NCBI RefSeq assembly: GCF_001567565.1
Contig: NZ_LSSW01000028.1
Span: forward strand, 124,001 to 188,000
Reading direction: 5' to 3'
Length of the DNA stretch: 64,000 nucleotides
Origin: Ectopseudomonas composti
GTDB lineage: Bacteria > Pseudomonadota > Gammaproteobacteria > Pseudomonadales > Pseudomonadaceae
Of the stretch, positions 45,188-54,044 are shown piece by piece. Within the stretch, counting starts at the first letter, position 1. Each line of letters opens with the position of its first letter. Position numbers and translations under genes: made by a program. The notes beneath the pieces were generated by a model that saw only the letters and a list, made by a program, of their open reading frames with translations, had not been told where the DNA came from and did no database searches.

Positions 45188-46480
45188 TCAGGTGAAGTAA
45201 GCCAGCTTGACGATGAACAGGGCGGAGAGCACCCACATCGCCGGGTTCAGTTCGCGCCAGCGGCCAGCCAGTACCTTGACTGCAGTCCAGGCTATGAAGC
45301 CGAAGGCGATGCCGTTGGCGATGGAGAAGGTCAGCGGCATGGCCAGCGCCGCGACGACCACTGGGGCGGCGACGGTCAGGTCGTCCCAGTCGATCTGCGC
45401 CAGGCTGCTCATCATCAGTACCGCGACGAACAGCAGCGCCGGTGCGGTGGCGTAGGCCGGTACCGAGCCAGCCAGCGGAGCGAAGAACAGGCTGAGCAGA
45501 AACAGCGCCGCGACCACGCAGGCGGTCAGGCCGGTACGCCCGCCAGCACTGATGCCGGCAGCCGATTCGATGTAGCTGGTGGTGGTGCTGGTGCCCAGCG
45601 CGGCGCCAGCCATGGTTGCGGTGCTGTCGGCCATCAGGGCGCGGCCCAGGCGGGGCATCTTGCCGTCCTTGTCCAGCAGATCGGCCTTCTGCGCCACGCC
45701 CACCAGGGTGCCGGAGGTGTCGAACAGGTCGACGAAGAGGAAAGCGAAGATCACGCTGACCAGGCCGATATCCAGCGCCCCGGCGATATCCAGTTGCAGC
45801 AGGGTCGGCATCAGCGATGGCGGCATGGAGATCACGCCCGGCAGCTCGGACAGACCGAGGGCGATGGACAGGCCGGTGACCAGCAGGATGCCGATCATCA
45901 CCGCGCCAGTGATCTTGCGGTAGGCCAGTGCCGCGATGACGAAGAAGCCCAGGCACGCCAGCAGGGCGCCCCCTTTGCTCAGGTCGCCGAGGCCGACCAG
46001 GGTGGCCGGGTTATCGACCACGATGCCGGCGTTCTTCAGGGCGATGATCGCCAGGAACAGGCCGATACCGGCAGCGATACCGGCGCGCAGGGCCAGCGGG
46101 ATGCTGTTGATGATCCATTCGCGGATCTTGAAGATCGACAGCAGGAAGAAGATCGCACCGGAGAGGAACACTGCACCCAGCGCGGTCTGCCAGCTGTAGC
46201 CCATGGTCATGACCACGGTGTAGGTGAAGAAGGCATTGAGGCCCATGCCCGGCGCCAGAGCGATCGGGTAGTTGGCCAGCAGGCCCATCACCAACGAGCC
46301 GATGGCGGCGGCCAGGCAGGTGGCGACGAACACCGCGCCGTGGTCCATGCCGGTCTCGGCCAGCATGTTGGGGTTGACGAAGAGGATGTAGGCCATGGTC
46401 AGGAAGGTGGTGATCCCGGCCAGTATCTCGGTGCGCACCGTGGTGTGGTGGGCTTTGAGTTGGAACAGTCTTTCCAGCAT
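45188..46480 (-). CDS. NCS2-family purine permease (AzgA/GhxP-like)
   Basis: 430 residues with about 14 membrane segments. N-terminal TTVRTEILAGITTFLTMAYILFVNPNML and FDTSGTLVGVAQKADLL, then GTSTTTSYIESAAGISAGGRTGLTA are hallmarks of the AzgA-like subgroup, which imports adenine, guanine or hypoxanthine with protons. The exact purine is not predictable here. ATG at 46480 has GGGAG upstream; an upstream ATG at 46537 adds a polar extension and was rejected. Confidence 0.92.
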   Translation of the reverse strand: MLERLFQLKAHHTTVRTEILAGITTFLTMAYILFVNPNMLAETGMDHGAVFVATCLAAAIGSLVMGLLANYPIALAPGMGLNAFFTYTVVMTMGYSWQTALGAVFLSGAIFFLLSIFKIREWIINSIPLALRAGIAAGIGLFLAIIALKNAGIVVDNPATLVGLGDLSKGGALLACLGFFVIAALAYRKITGAVMIGILLVTGLSIALGLSELPGVISMPPSLMPTLLQLDIAGALDIGLVSVIFAFLFVDLFDTSGTLVGVAQKADLLDKDGKMPRLGRALMADSTATMAGAALGTSTTTSYIESAAGISAGGRTGLTACVVAALFLLSLFFAPLAGSVPAYATAPALLFVAVLMMSSLAQIDWDDLTVAAPVVVAALAMPLTFSIANGIAFGFIAWTAVKVLAGRWRELNPAMWVLSALFIVKLAYFT

Positions 46481-46681
46481 GGTGGCTCCCCCGAGGCGCG
46501 AGCGCGCCGAAATTGGTCTGCAGAAAGCAAAGCACATTCGTCCGTACAGGCCGGAAAATTGCCCCGGTTTCGCAAAAGCCGCGCATCATACCAGCAAGGT
46601 TTTGCCGGGTGAATTTACCGTCTGCCGTGTCTTTTTATGACCGGGTGGACAGTTTCATTTTCTGCCTCAAGGAGTTCCGAA

Positions 46682-47233
46682 ATGAGTAAGCGAGCACTGA
46701 TCACCGTCGCCGATGGCGTAGAGGATCTGGAGTGCGTGACCCTGATCGACGTGCTGCGCCGCGCCGATATCGAAGTGCTGGTGGCCAGTATCGAAGAACG
46801 GCGGATGATCACCTGTGCCCGTGGCACCCGGCTGACCGCCGATGCCATGCTGGTGGACGTGCTGGCGCAGGATTTCGACCTGATCGTGCTGCCCGGTGGC
46901 ATGCCGGGTGCCCAGCATTTGGCTGACTTCGAACCGCTGGCCGAGCGGGTACGCAAGCAGGCCAAAGCGGGCGAGCTGTTCGCCGCGATCTGCGCCGCCC
47001 CCGCGCTGGCCTTGCAGCAGTACGGCGTGCTCAGACAGCGACGGATGACCTGCTACCCGGCGTTCAGCGACCGGCTGAGCGGCTGCACCTTCGTCGATGA
47101 GGCCGTGGTGGTCGATGGCAACTGCATCACCAGCCAGGGCCCGGGAACGGCGTTGGCCTTTGCCCTGACCCTGGTGGAGCAGCTGGTTGGGCGCGGCACG
47201 CGTACCGAGGTGGCCAAGGCGATGCTGGTGTAA
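46682..47233 (+). CDS. DJ-1/PfpI family protein (YajL-like)
   Basis: 183 residues. The nucleophile Cys104 sits in the elbow AAICAAPALAL, with the conserved Glu14 in DGVEDLECVT. It belongs to the DJ-1/YajL/ThiJ branch, which includes chaperones and glyoxal-detoxifying deglycases. AAGGAG upstream of the ATG at 46682 is strong. It is monocistronic, followed by a REP pair. Confidence 0.93.
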   Translation: MSKRALITVADGVEDLECVTLIDVLRRADIEVLVASIEERRMITCARGTRLTADAMLVDVLAQDFDLIVLPGGMPGAQHLADFEPLAERVRKQAKAGELFAAICAAPALALQQYGVLRQRRMTCYPAFSDRLSGCTFVDEAVVVDGNCITSQGPGTALAFALTLVEQLVGRGTRTEVAKAMLV

Positions 47234-47250
47234 AGAGCGCGGCCTGACTC

Positions 47251-47311
47251 TGTGGCCCGGATGAAATCCGGGGCACAGGTCATAGTGTTGCCTCAGATTG
47301 CATCCGGGCTA
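47251..47311. repeat. REP pair between convergent genes
   Basis: GGCCCGGATGAAATCCGGGG and CAGATTGCATCCGGGCTAT are inverted around a short spacer. The right arm overlaps the last bases of ada. Confidence 0.75.
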
Positions 47312-48337
47312 TGTCTCCTGGCTTTCTTGCTCCAGCAGCCTGCGCTTGCGCTGCAGCCCCCAGCGGTAGCCGCTGAGACTGCCATCGCTGGCCACCACGC
47401 GGTGGCACGGCAATAGCAGGCCGATGGCGTTGCTGGCGCAGGCACGAGCGATTGCCCGCGGGTGACTGTGCAACTGGCCGGCGAGATCGGCATAGCTGCG
47501 TGTCTCGCCGCTGGGAATGTTCTGCAGCGCCTGCCAGACGCGTTGTTGAAAGGCCGTGCCGCGAATGTCCAGGGGCAGATGGGCGGCGCGCTGCGGTTCC
47601 TGCAATTGCGCCAGTACCTGCTGCAGCCAGTTGCGCAGCCCGCACTCATCCTCCTCTAGTTGGGCGGCGCCGAAGCGCTGTTGCAGCTCATCACGCAGGG
47701 CTTGCGGGTGATCGCCGAAGAGCAGGGCACAAACCCCCTTGTCGCTGGTGGCCAGCAGCATCTGCCCGAGCGGGCAGGCGGCGATGCTGTAGCGCAGGTG
47801 CTCGCCAGCACCGCGCTGGCGGCGCTGCGCCGGGCTCACGGCCTGGGTTTTTTCATAGAGTGCGCGGGTACCAGAGTAGCCCGCAGCCAGGGCTGCATCG
47901 AGCACGTTATCTGCCTGTGGCAACTGGGCATCCAGGCGTTGGCGGCGTTGCGCCGCCGCCCAGGCATTGGGCGTCATCCCGGTGCGCGTCTTGAACGCGC
48001 GGGCCAGGTGCGACGGCGATAAACCGATGCGTGCCGCCAGCTGCGGCAGCGTCAGGCGCTGTTCGCCGCGCAGCAGCTCACAGGCTGCGGTGACCAGCGC
48101 GTCCAGTTGCTGCGCGGGGCTCTGCCCCTGTGGCGAGCAGCGTTTGCATGGGCGAAAGCCGGCTGCCTCGGCACTCGCGGCGTCGGCATGAAAACTGACG
48201 TTATCGCGCCTTGGCCGCCGCGCGGGGCAGTTTGGCCGACAATAGATGCCGGTGCTGCGCACGGCGAAGACGAAGCGTCCGTCGAACGCCTCATCGCGTT
48301 CGCAGACAGCCTGCCAGCAGCGGTCCTGGTCGAGCAT
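47309..48337 (-). CDS. ada: Adaptive-response regulator and DNA alkyl repair protein Ada
   Basis: 342 residues, bifunctional. N-terminal zinc-methyl-phosphotriester domain with Cys33, Cys37, Cys64 and Cys67 (IYCRPNC, FRPCKRC), an AraC-type DNA-binding region (LTLPQLAARIGLSPSHLARAF), and a C-terminal O6-alkylguanine transferase with Cys311 in LLPCHRVV. Methylation of the first Cys turns it into an activator of its own regulon. ATG at 48337 has AAGGG upstream; the frame extends to 48406 without support. It is divergent from the REC/HD-GYP-like gene. Confidence 0.95.
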   Translation of the reverse strand: MLDQDRCWQAVCERDEAFDGRFVFAVRSTGIYCRPNCPARRPRRDNVSFHADAASAEAAGFRPCKRCSPQGQSPAQQLDALVTAACELLRGEQRLTLPQLAARIGLSPSHLARAFKTRTGMTPNAWAAAQRRQRLDAQLPQADNVLDAALAAGYSGTRALYEKTQAVSPAQRRQRGAGEHLRYSIAACPLGQMLLATSDKGVCALLFGDHPQALRDELQQRFGAAQLEEDECGLRNWLQQVLAQLQEPQRAAHLPLDIRGTAFQQRVWQALQNIPSGETRSYADLAGQLHSHPRAIARACASNAIGLLLPCHRVVASDGSLSGYRWGLQRKRRLLEQESQET

Positions 48338-48508
48338 GGCACAGCCCTTGTGGTAGCGATCGTGCTGACGATTGTCGGCGGTGAGCATTGCGCTGCCAAT
48401 CCGCATTGCACTTTCAAACCCTTGCCGAGGTCATTTGTATGTCGGCCTGGGCGCGAATGCGGACCAGCGCCTTTAATGATGACTAGGCAGGTGCCGAGGG
48501 AGGTCGCC

Positions 48509-49681
48509 ATGCGCGGGATGCTCGATAGGCCGGAGCAGGAGCTGATTCTGGTGGTGGACGATGTACTGGAGGTGCGCGAGCGCATCGGCGCGCTGTTGGT
48601 TGGTCACTACCAGGTGCGCCTGGTAGCCGGCGACGAGGCGTTGGCAGCTGCTCGCGAGGTGCCGCAGCCTGACCTGATACTGCTCGGCTGGCAGGATGAC
48701 TATGCACTCTGTCGCCAGTTCAAGCATGAAGCGCAGACCCGACATATCCCGCTGATTCTGGTGACCGCCAAGCGCGATGCCATCGACGAACAGATGGGCT
48801 TCGATCTCGGCGCCGCCGACTACATCACCAAACCGATCAGCCCTCCCATTGTGCTCGCCCGCGTGCGCGCGCAATTGCAGCTCAAGGCCGCAACCGATTA
48901 CCTGCGCGACAAGAGCGAGTACCTCGAACTCGAGGTCAAGCGGCGCACCCGCGATATCCAGCGGTTGCAGGACGTCACCATCGAGGCCATGGCCAGCGTT
49001 GCCGTCATGCGTGACAACCCGAGCAGCCGGCGTCTGCAGCGCATCGAACGCTACATGAACTGTCTCGCCGCCGCACTGGGGCGGCAGCAGCCAGCGTTAT
49101 CTGAGTACCTGAGCGAAGAGCGCATTGCCCAGCTGGGCAAGTCGGCCATGCTGCACGTGATCGACCGCCTGACCTTGCCGGATCGTGTGTTGCTCAGCCA
49201 TGGCGAGCCGGACGAAAACGATCTGCGTCTGCTGAGCGAGGGGGTGATCGCCGGGCGCGATGCGCTCGAACGTGCCGAGCGCAAGCTGGGCAGCATCACC
49301 GACTTCCTGTCCGACGCCAAGGATATCGTCTATGGCCAGCACGAGCGCTGGGACGGTAAGGGCTACCCTCAGGGGCTGGTCGGCGAGCAGATTCCCCTGT
49401 CGGCGCGCCTGATGGCGCTGGTGGGGCATTTCGAGGAACTGACCTGCCTGCATCCTTACTTGCCGCTTATCAGCCCCGCTCAGGCGGTGGCGAGGATCAG
49501 CGCTGCCAGTGGCACTCGGTTCGATCCGCTGGTGGTACTGGCGTTCGTCGAGGCGACGCCCGAGTTCCTGCGTATCGCCGAAACCCTGGCCGATGACGCC
49601 GCGGCAGTGGGTGTCGAGCTGCAGCGGCTGGAGGATTCGCTGGCCGAGAACATAGAACTGACCCTGCCGCCGACATCATGA
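48509..49681 (+). CDS. Degenerate response regulator with inactive-looking HD-GYP domain
   Basis: 390 residues. The receiver-like domain (about 10-125) has DD17-18, Thr86 and Lys108 (ITKPIS) but the phosphoacceptor Asp is Gly60 (DLILLGW). After a coiled region, an HD-GYP-like domain (about 160-350) keeps HERWDGKGYP at 278-287, yet the HD signature is His216-Val217 (HVIDRLTLPD) and other metal ligands are lost. It is therefore unlikely to be a cyclic-di-GMP phosphodiesterase and may act by protein contact. The ATG at 48509 has AGGGAGG five bases upstream. It is divergent from ada. Confidence 0.87.
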   Translation: MRGMLDRPEQELILVVDDVLEVRERIGALLVGHYQVRLVAGDEALAAAREVPQPDLILLGWQDDYALCRQFKHEAQTRHIPLILVTAKRDAIDEQMGFDLGAADYITKPISPPIVLARVRAQLQLKAATDYLRDKSEYLELEVKRRTRDIQRLQDVTIEAMASVAVMRDNPSSRRLQRIERYMNCLAAALGRQQPALSEYLSEERIAQLGKSAMLHVIDRLTLPDRVLLSHGEPDENDLRLLSEGVIAGRDALERAERKLGSITDFLSDAKDIVYGQHERWDGKGYPQGLVGEQIPLSARLMALVGHFEELTCLHPYLPLISPAQAVARISAASGTRFDPLVVLAFVEATPEFLRIAETLADDAAAVGVELQRLEDSLAENIELTLPPTS

Positions 49682-49712
49682 CAGGGCGCCGGCCGGTGGC
49701 CGCTGCGCCCTG
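49682..49712. terminator. Possible terminator hairpin between convergent genes
   Basis: The arms CAGGGCGC and GCGCCCTG enclose a GC-rich loop. No T run follows, so this is tentative. Confidence 0.35.
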
Positions 49713-49742
49713 CGCAGCGCGAGGTGACGGATAAGCCGCTAC

Positions 49743-50714
49743 CTACGCACTGATCCGCTCCACATGGTGGCAGGCCACCTGCCGCGCATCGATCAATCTC
49801 AGCTGCGGGCGCTCGCCACGGCAGCGCTCGTCGGCATATGGGCAGCGCTTGTGAAAGGCGCAGCCCGACGGCGGATCCAGGGGGTTGGGCAGCTCGCCGC
49901 TGATCTTCACCCGCGGCTTGTCCGGATCGGGATGGATCGCTGGCGTCGCCGATAGCAGTGCACGGGTGTAAGGATGCAGCGGACGACTGTAGAGCGCTTC
50001 GGCCGGGCCGATCTCTGCCGGGCGGCCGAGGTACATCACCAGCACGTCGTCGGCGACGTGGCGCACCACCGAGAGATTGTGCGAGATGAACACGTAGCCG
50101 GTGTCGAACTGCTCCTGCAGATCCATGAACAGGTTGAGCACCTGCGCCTGGATCGACACGTCCAGCGCCGAGGTCGGCTCGTCCGCTACCAGTACCTTGG
50201 GTTGCAGCATCATGGCGCGGGCCAGGGCGATGCGCTGGCGCTGGCCGCCGGAGAACATGTGCGGGTAGCGCTGGTAATGCTCGGGGCGCAGGCCCACCTG
50301 CTGCATCATCGCCTGCACTTTCTCGCGGCGTTCGCTGCGTGACAGGTCGGTGTTGATCAGCAGTGGCTCGGCCAACTGGTCGCCGATCTTCTGTCGCGGG
50401 TTGAGCGAAGCGTAGGGATTCTGAAACACCATCTGCACGTCGCGGCGCAGTTGCCGGCGTTCGCTATTGCTGGCGCCGGCCACTTCGCGACCGGCGATCT
50501 GCAGGGAACCTGCGCTGGGCTCTTCGATCAGGGTCAGGGCGCGGGCCAGGGTGGACTTGCCGCAGCCGGACTCGCCGACCACCGCCAGGGTCCGGCCGGC
50601 CTGCAGGTTGAAGGACACACCATTGAGTGCCTGCACCGTGGCCGCCGGTTTGAACAGGCCGCGCGAAACGCTGTAGTGACGGGTCAGCTCATGGGCTTCG
50701 AGTACGGTACTCAT
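49743..50714 (-). CDS. dppF: Dipeptide ABC transporter ATP-binding protein DppF
   Basis: 323 residues. Walker A GESGCGKS at 47-54, signature FSGGQRQRIALARAM, Walker B KVLVADEPTSALDVS, and a C-terminal Cys cluster (CAFHKRCPYADERC, then CHH) that binds an Fe-S cluster in relatives. It is the second ATPase of a di/oligopeptide importer. Its ATG overlaps the dppD stop (ATGA). It is the last gene of the operon running leftwards. Confidence 0.94.
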   Translation of the reverse strand: MSTVLEAHELTRHYSVSRGLFKPAATVQALNGVSFNLQAGRTLAVVGESGCGKSTLARALTLIEEPSAGSLQIAGREVAGASNSERRQLRRDVQMVFQNPYASLNPRQKIGDQLAEPLLINTDLSRSERREKVQAMMQQVGLRPEHYQRYPHMFSGGQRQRIALARAMMLQPKVLVADEPTSALDVSIQAQVLNLFMDLQEQFDTGYVFISHNLSVVRHVADDVLVMYLGRPAEIGPAEALYSRPLHPYTRALLSATPAIHPDPDKPRVKISGELPNPLDPPSGCAFHKRCPYADERCRGERPQLRLIDARQVACHHVERISA

Positions 50715-51670
50715 CAGGCCACCTCCAGGGGGAAGAAGCAGCGCGCCGCGCCACGCTCATGTGGTTCCAGGGTTGGGCGCTGCTGGTGGCAACGCTCCTG
50801 CACGTAAGGGCAGCGCGGTGACAGCAGGCAGCCCAGCGGGCGGTCGTAACGACCGGGCACGATGCCGGGCAGGGTGGAAAGGCGGCTGGCGCCTGCGCTG
50901 TGCTCCGGAATGGCCTTGAGCAGTGCTTCGGTGTAAGGGTGGCTGGGGGCGTCGAACAGGGTCGGGATGCTCCCGAGTTCCACCGCCTGCCCGGCATACA
51001 TCACGCACACACGCTGGGCGGTTTCGGCGACCACGGCCAGGTCATGGGTGATCAGCACCAGGGCCATGCCCTCATCGCGCTGCAGGTTCAGTAGCAGCTC
51101 CATGATCTGCGCCTGGATGGTTACGTCCAGAGCGGTGGTCGGTTCGTCGGCGATCAGCAGCTTGGGTTCGGCGGCAATCGCCATGGCGATCGCTACGCGC
51201 TGGCTCATGCCCCCGGAAAGCTGGTGTGGATAGGCGTTCAGGCGGCTGGCGGCGCCGGGAATTTCCACCCGTTCCAGCAGCTCCAGCGCACGTGCGCGCG
51301 CCGCCTTGCCTTTCAGGCCGAGATGCTGACGGAGTACTTCCTCGATCTGAAAACCCACGGTGTAGCTGGGGTTGAGCGCGGTCATCGGGTCCTGGAAGAC
51401 CATCGCCAGGTCCTTGCCGACGATGTGTCGGCGCTGACGGCCCTTCAGGCGCAGCATGTCGGTGCCGTCGAACTGCATGCAGTCGGCATGGACGATGCCG
51501 GGGGCGTCGATCAGGCCCATCAGCGCCATCATGGTCACCGACTTGCCCGAGCCCGATTCGCCGACGATGGCCAGCACTTCGCCCTTGTCCACGCTGAGGT
51601 CGAGGCCATCGACCACCGGCATGGATGAGCCGAAGCGTACCGAAAGATTACGGATATTCAGCAGGCTCAT
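50714..51670 (-). CDS. dppD: Dipeptide ABC transporter ATP-binding protein DppD
   Basis: 318 residues. Walker A GESGSGKS at 37-44, signature [15 protein letters not shown], Walker [16 protein letters not shown], and the Cys-rich C-terminus ([14 protein letters not shown]). The ATG at 51670 has AGGAGG upstream. A longer frame reaching 51721 begins [11 protein letters not shown], which is the translation of a palindromic repeat and is rejected. Confidence 0.94.
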   Translation of the reverse strand: MSLLNIRNLSVRFGSSMPVVDGLDLSVDKGEVLAIVGESGSGKSVTMMALMGLIDAPGIVHADCMQFDGTDMLRLKGRQRRHIVGKDLAMVFQDPMTALNPSYTVGFQIEEVLRQHLGLKGKAARARALELLERVEIPGAASRLNAYPHQLSGGMSQRVAIAMAIAAEPKLLIADEPTTALDVTIQAQIMELLLNLQRDEGMALVLITHDLAVVAETAQRVCVMYAGQAVELGSIPTLFDAPSHPYTEALLKAIPEHSAGASRLSTLPGIVPGRYDRPLGCLLSPRCPYVQERCHQQRPTLEPHERGAARCFFPLEVA

Positions 51671-51696
51671 GGGCGTGCCTCCTGTCGTACTTTCAT

Positions 51697-51723
51697 GGTG
51701 GATGAAAAGAGCGTCATCCACCC
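51697..51723. repeat. Hairpin repeat GGTGGATGAAAAGAGCGTCATCCACC
   Basis: The arms GGTGGATGA and TCATCCACC are perfect. A nearly identical copy lies at 52789-52818. It sits between dppC and dppD. Confidence 0.8.
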
Positions 51724-51785
51724 TATGGAGTGGCGGGGTGTTGGCATCGCAGCAGACTCAAGGGGCGCCGTGCGCGCCGAGAATG

Positions 51786-51808
51786 CTGCGGATTGCATCC
51801 GGACTATG
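51786..51808. repeat. REP-like half element
   Basis: CTGCGGATTGCATCCGGACTAT, one arm of the REP family, in the dppC-dppD gap. Confidence 0.55.
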
Positions 51809-51829
51809 CGGTTACTCATTCCGGGTTCC

Positions 51830-52732
51830 TCACTGCGCATTCTTGAGTTTCGGATCGAGGGCGTCACGCAGGCCGTCGCCCATCAGGTTGATCGCCAGCA
51901 CGCTGAGCAGAATCGCCAGGCCCGGCAGGCTCACCACCCACCAGGCGCGCTCGATGTAGTCGCGTGCCGAGGCCAGCATGGTGCCCCATTCGGGTGTCGG
52001 CGGTTGCACGCCGAGGCCGAGAAAGCCCAGCGCGGCGGCGTCGAGAATCGCCGAGGAGAAGCTCAGGGTGGCCTGCACGATCAGCGGCGCCATGCAGTTG
52101 GGCAGCACGGTGACGAACATCAGCCGGGGCAGGCTGGCGCCGGCCAGTTTCGCAGCGGTGACGTAGTCGCGGTTCAGCTCGCCCATCACCGCGGCACGGG
52201 TCAGGCGCACGTAAGACGGCAGCGAGACGATGGCGATGGCGAAGATGGTGTTGATCAGCCCTGGGCCGAGGATGGCGACGATGGCTACCGCCAGCAGCAG
52301 CGACGGTAGGGCCAGCATCACGTCCATCAGGCGCATGACGCTGGGGCCGAGCAGGCGCGGGAAGAAACCGGCGACCAGGCCCAGAAGAATGCCGGGGATC
52401 AGCGACATCAGCACCGAGGCCAGGCCGATCAGCAGCGACAGGCGCGCGCCGTGGATCAGGCGCGAGAGCAGGTCGCGGCCCAGTTCATCGGTGCCGAGCA
52501 GGAACTGCCACTGGCCACCTTCGAGCCAGACGGGCGGGGTGAGGAGGAAGTCGCGGTACTGCTCGCTGGGATTGTGCGGTGCGATCCAGGGCGCGAACAG
52601 CGCGCAGAACACCAGCAGGATCATGAACGCCAGGCCGCCGAGGGCGCCGTTATTTTGCGCGAAGGCCTGCCAGAACTCTTTGAGCGGCGACGGGTAGAGC
52701 AGGCTCTGGTCGAGTGAGGTTGCAGTGCTCAT
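51830..52732 (-). CDS. dppC: Dipeptide ABC transporter permease DppC
   Basis: 300 residues, six membrane segments, type-I ABC permease with an N-terminal DppC extension (LLYPSPLKEFWQAFAQNNGALGG). LGTDELGRDLLSRLIHGARLSLLIG and a C-terminal GLGVQPPTPEWGTMLASAR are characteristic. The ATG at 52732 has GAGGTG upstream; an in-frame extension to 52813 again starts MDDALFIH from a repeat and is rejected. Confidence 0.93.
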   Translation of the reverse strand: MSTATSLDQSLLYPSPLKEFWQAFAQNNGALGGLAFMILLVFCALFAPWIAPHNPSEQYRDFLLTPPVWLEGGQWQFLLGTDELGRDLLSRLIHGARLSLLIGLASVLMSLIPGILLGLVAGFFPRLLGPSVMRLMDVMLALPSLLLAVAIVAILGPGLINTIFAIAIVSLPSYVRLTRAAVMGELNRDYVTAAKLAGASLPRLMFVTVLPNCMAPLIVQATLSFSSAILDAAALGFLGLGVQPPTPEWGTMLASARDYIERAWWVVSLPGLAILLSVLAINLMGDGLRDALDPKLKNAQ

Positions 52733-52788
52733 GGGCGCACCTCGGTTAGGGTGGGCGACGCTGCAGCCATCGACTGAGGTGCTGTCAC

Positions 52789-52818
52789 GGTGGATGAAAA
52801 GAGCGTCATCCACCCTAC
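52789..52818. repeat. Hairpin repeat GGTGGATGAAAAGAGCGTCATCCACC
   Basis: A copy of the hairpin repeat between dppB and dppC, identical over 26 bases to that at 51697. Confidence 0.8.
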
Positions 52819-52849
52819 GTGATCGTTGTGGTTATGCATGGCGCCTTCC

Positions 52850-53860
52850 TTACTTCTGATGACGAATGCGTGGATTGGCCAGGCCATAGAGGATGTCCAC
52901 GATGAAGTTGACCAGGATCACCAGGCAGGCGATCAGCAGGATGCCGTTCTGCACCACCGGGTAGTCGCGCGCGCCGATGGCCTCGATCAGCCATTTGCCG
53001 ATGCCCGGCCAGGAGAAGATGGTTTCGGTCAGTACCGCACCGGCGAGCAGGGCGCCGACCTGCAGGCCGAACACCGTCAGCACCGGGATCAGTGCGTTGC
53101 GCAGGCCATGCACGAAGACTACCCGTGCTGGCGACAGGCCCTTGGCCCGCGCCGTGCGGATGTAGTCCTCGCGCAGCACTTCGAGCATGGCCGAGCGGGT
53201 CATTCGCGCAATCACCGCCAGCGGAATGGTGCCAAGCACGATGGCCGGCAGGATCAGGTGACGCAGGGCGTCGACGAAGGCGCCTTGCTCATCGCTGAGC
53301 AGGGTGTCGATCAGCATGAAACCGGTGACCGGCGGGATGTCGTAGAGCAGGTCGATACGTCCGGACACCGGCGTCCAGCCCAGCCCCACCGAGAAGAACA
53401 TGATCAGCAGCAGGCCCCACCAGAAGATCGGCATCGAATAGCCGGTGAGGGCAATGCTCATTACACCATGGTCGAGCAGTGAGCCACGTTTGAGCGCCGC
53501 GACCACGCCGGCGATCAGCCCCAGGGTGCCGGCGAACAGTAGCGCGGCCAGGGCCAGCTCGACGGTGGCCGGGAACAGGGTGAGAAACTCCTTCCACACG
53601 CTCTCGCGCGAGCGCAGCGATTCGCCCAGGTTGCCTTGGGCAAGTTGGCCGATGTAGTCGAAGTATTGCGCATACAGCGGCTTGTTCAGGCCCAGGCGCT
53701 CCATGGCCTCGGCGTGCATTTGCGGGTCGACGCGGCGCTCACCCATCATCACTTCCACCGGGTCGCCGGGGATCAGGCGGATCAGCGCGAAGGTCAGCAA
53801 GGTGACGCCGAAGAAGGTGGGGATCAAAAGCCCCAGGCGTCTGGCGATGAATGACAGCAT
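52850..53860 (-). CDS. dppB: Dipeptide ABC transporter permease DppB
   Basis: 336 residues with six membrane segments. MLSFIARRLGLLIPTFFGVTLLTFALIRLIPGDP is the classical DppB/OppB start, and RTARAKGLSPARVVFVHGLRNALIPVLTVFGLQ the EAA loop contacting the ATPase. FSWPGIGKWLIEAIGARDYPVVQ follows. It forms the channel with DppC. Downstream genes follow the same direction. Confidence 0.94.
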   Translation of the reverse strand: MLSFIARRLGLLIPTFFGVTLLTFALIRLIPGDPVEVMMGERRVDPQMHAEAMERLGLNKPLYAQYFDYIGQLAQGNLGESLRSRESVWKEFLTLFPATVELALAALLFAGTLGLIAGVVAALKRGSLLDHGVMSIALTGYSMPIFWWGLLLIMFFSVGLGWTPVSGRIDLLYDIPPVTGFMLIDTLLSDEQGAFVDALRHLILPAIVLGTIPLAVIARMTRSAMLEVLREDYIRTARAKGLSPARVVFVHGLRNALIPVLTVFGLQVGALLAGAVLTETIFSWPGIGKWLIEAIGARDYPVVQNGILLIACLVILVNFIVDILYGLANPRIRHQK

Positions 53861-53929
53861 CAGGCGGTTTTACTCCATGACGGTATGTAGTCACCGGACT
53901 GCATGGTCCGGTGTTGTTTTGGATAGTGC

Positions 53930-53952
53930 GTAGCCCGGATGCAATCCGGGGC
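53930..53952. repeat. REP half element (GTAGCCCGGATGCAATCCGGG)
   Basis: A full consensus REP arm in the dppB-binding protein gap. Confidence 0.75.
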
Positions 53953-53974
53953 ATTCGCGCAGTGGCAGGTGCGT

Positions 53975-54025
53975 TGTGGGAGGCGCTTCAGCGGCGACAG
54001 GTTCGCGGCTAAAGCCCCTCCCACA
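53975..54025. repeat. Hairpin repeat (GTGGGAGGCGC...GCCCCTCCCAC)
   Basis: Long inverted repeat of the GTGGGAGG family, 19 bases past the end of the downstream binding-protein gene. Confidence 0.75.
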
Positions 54026-54044
54026 AAAGCTTGGCGCGGACGGC

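Noticed and set aside
51671..51721. Upstream start of dppD ([11 protein letters not shown])
   Set aside because: Encoded by a hairpin repeat also found ahead of dppC; AGGAGG precedes the ATG at 51670.
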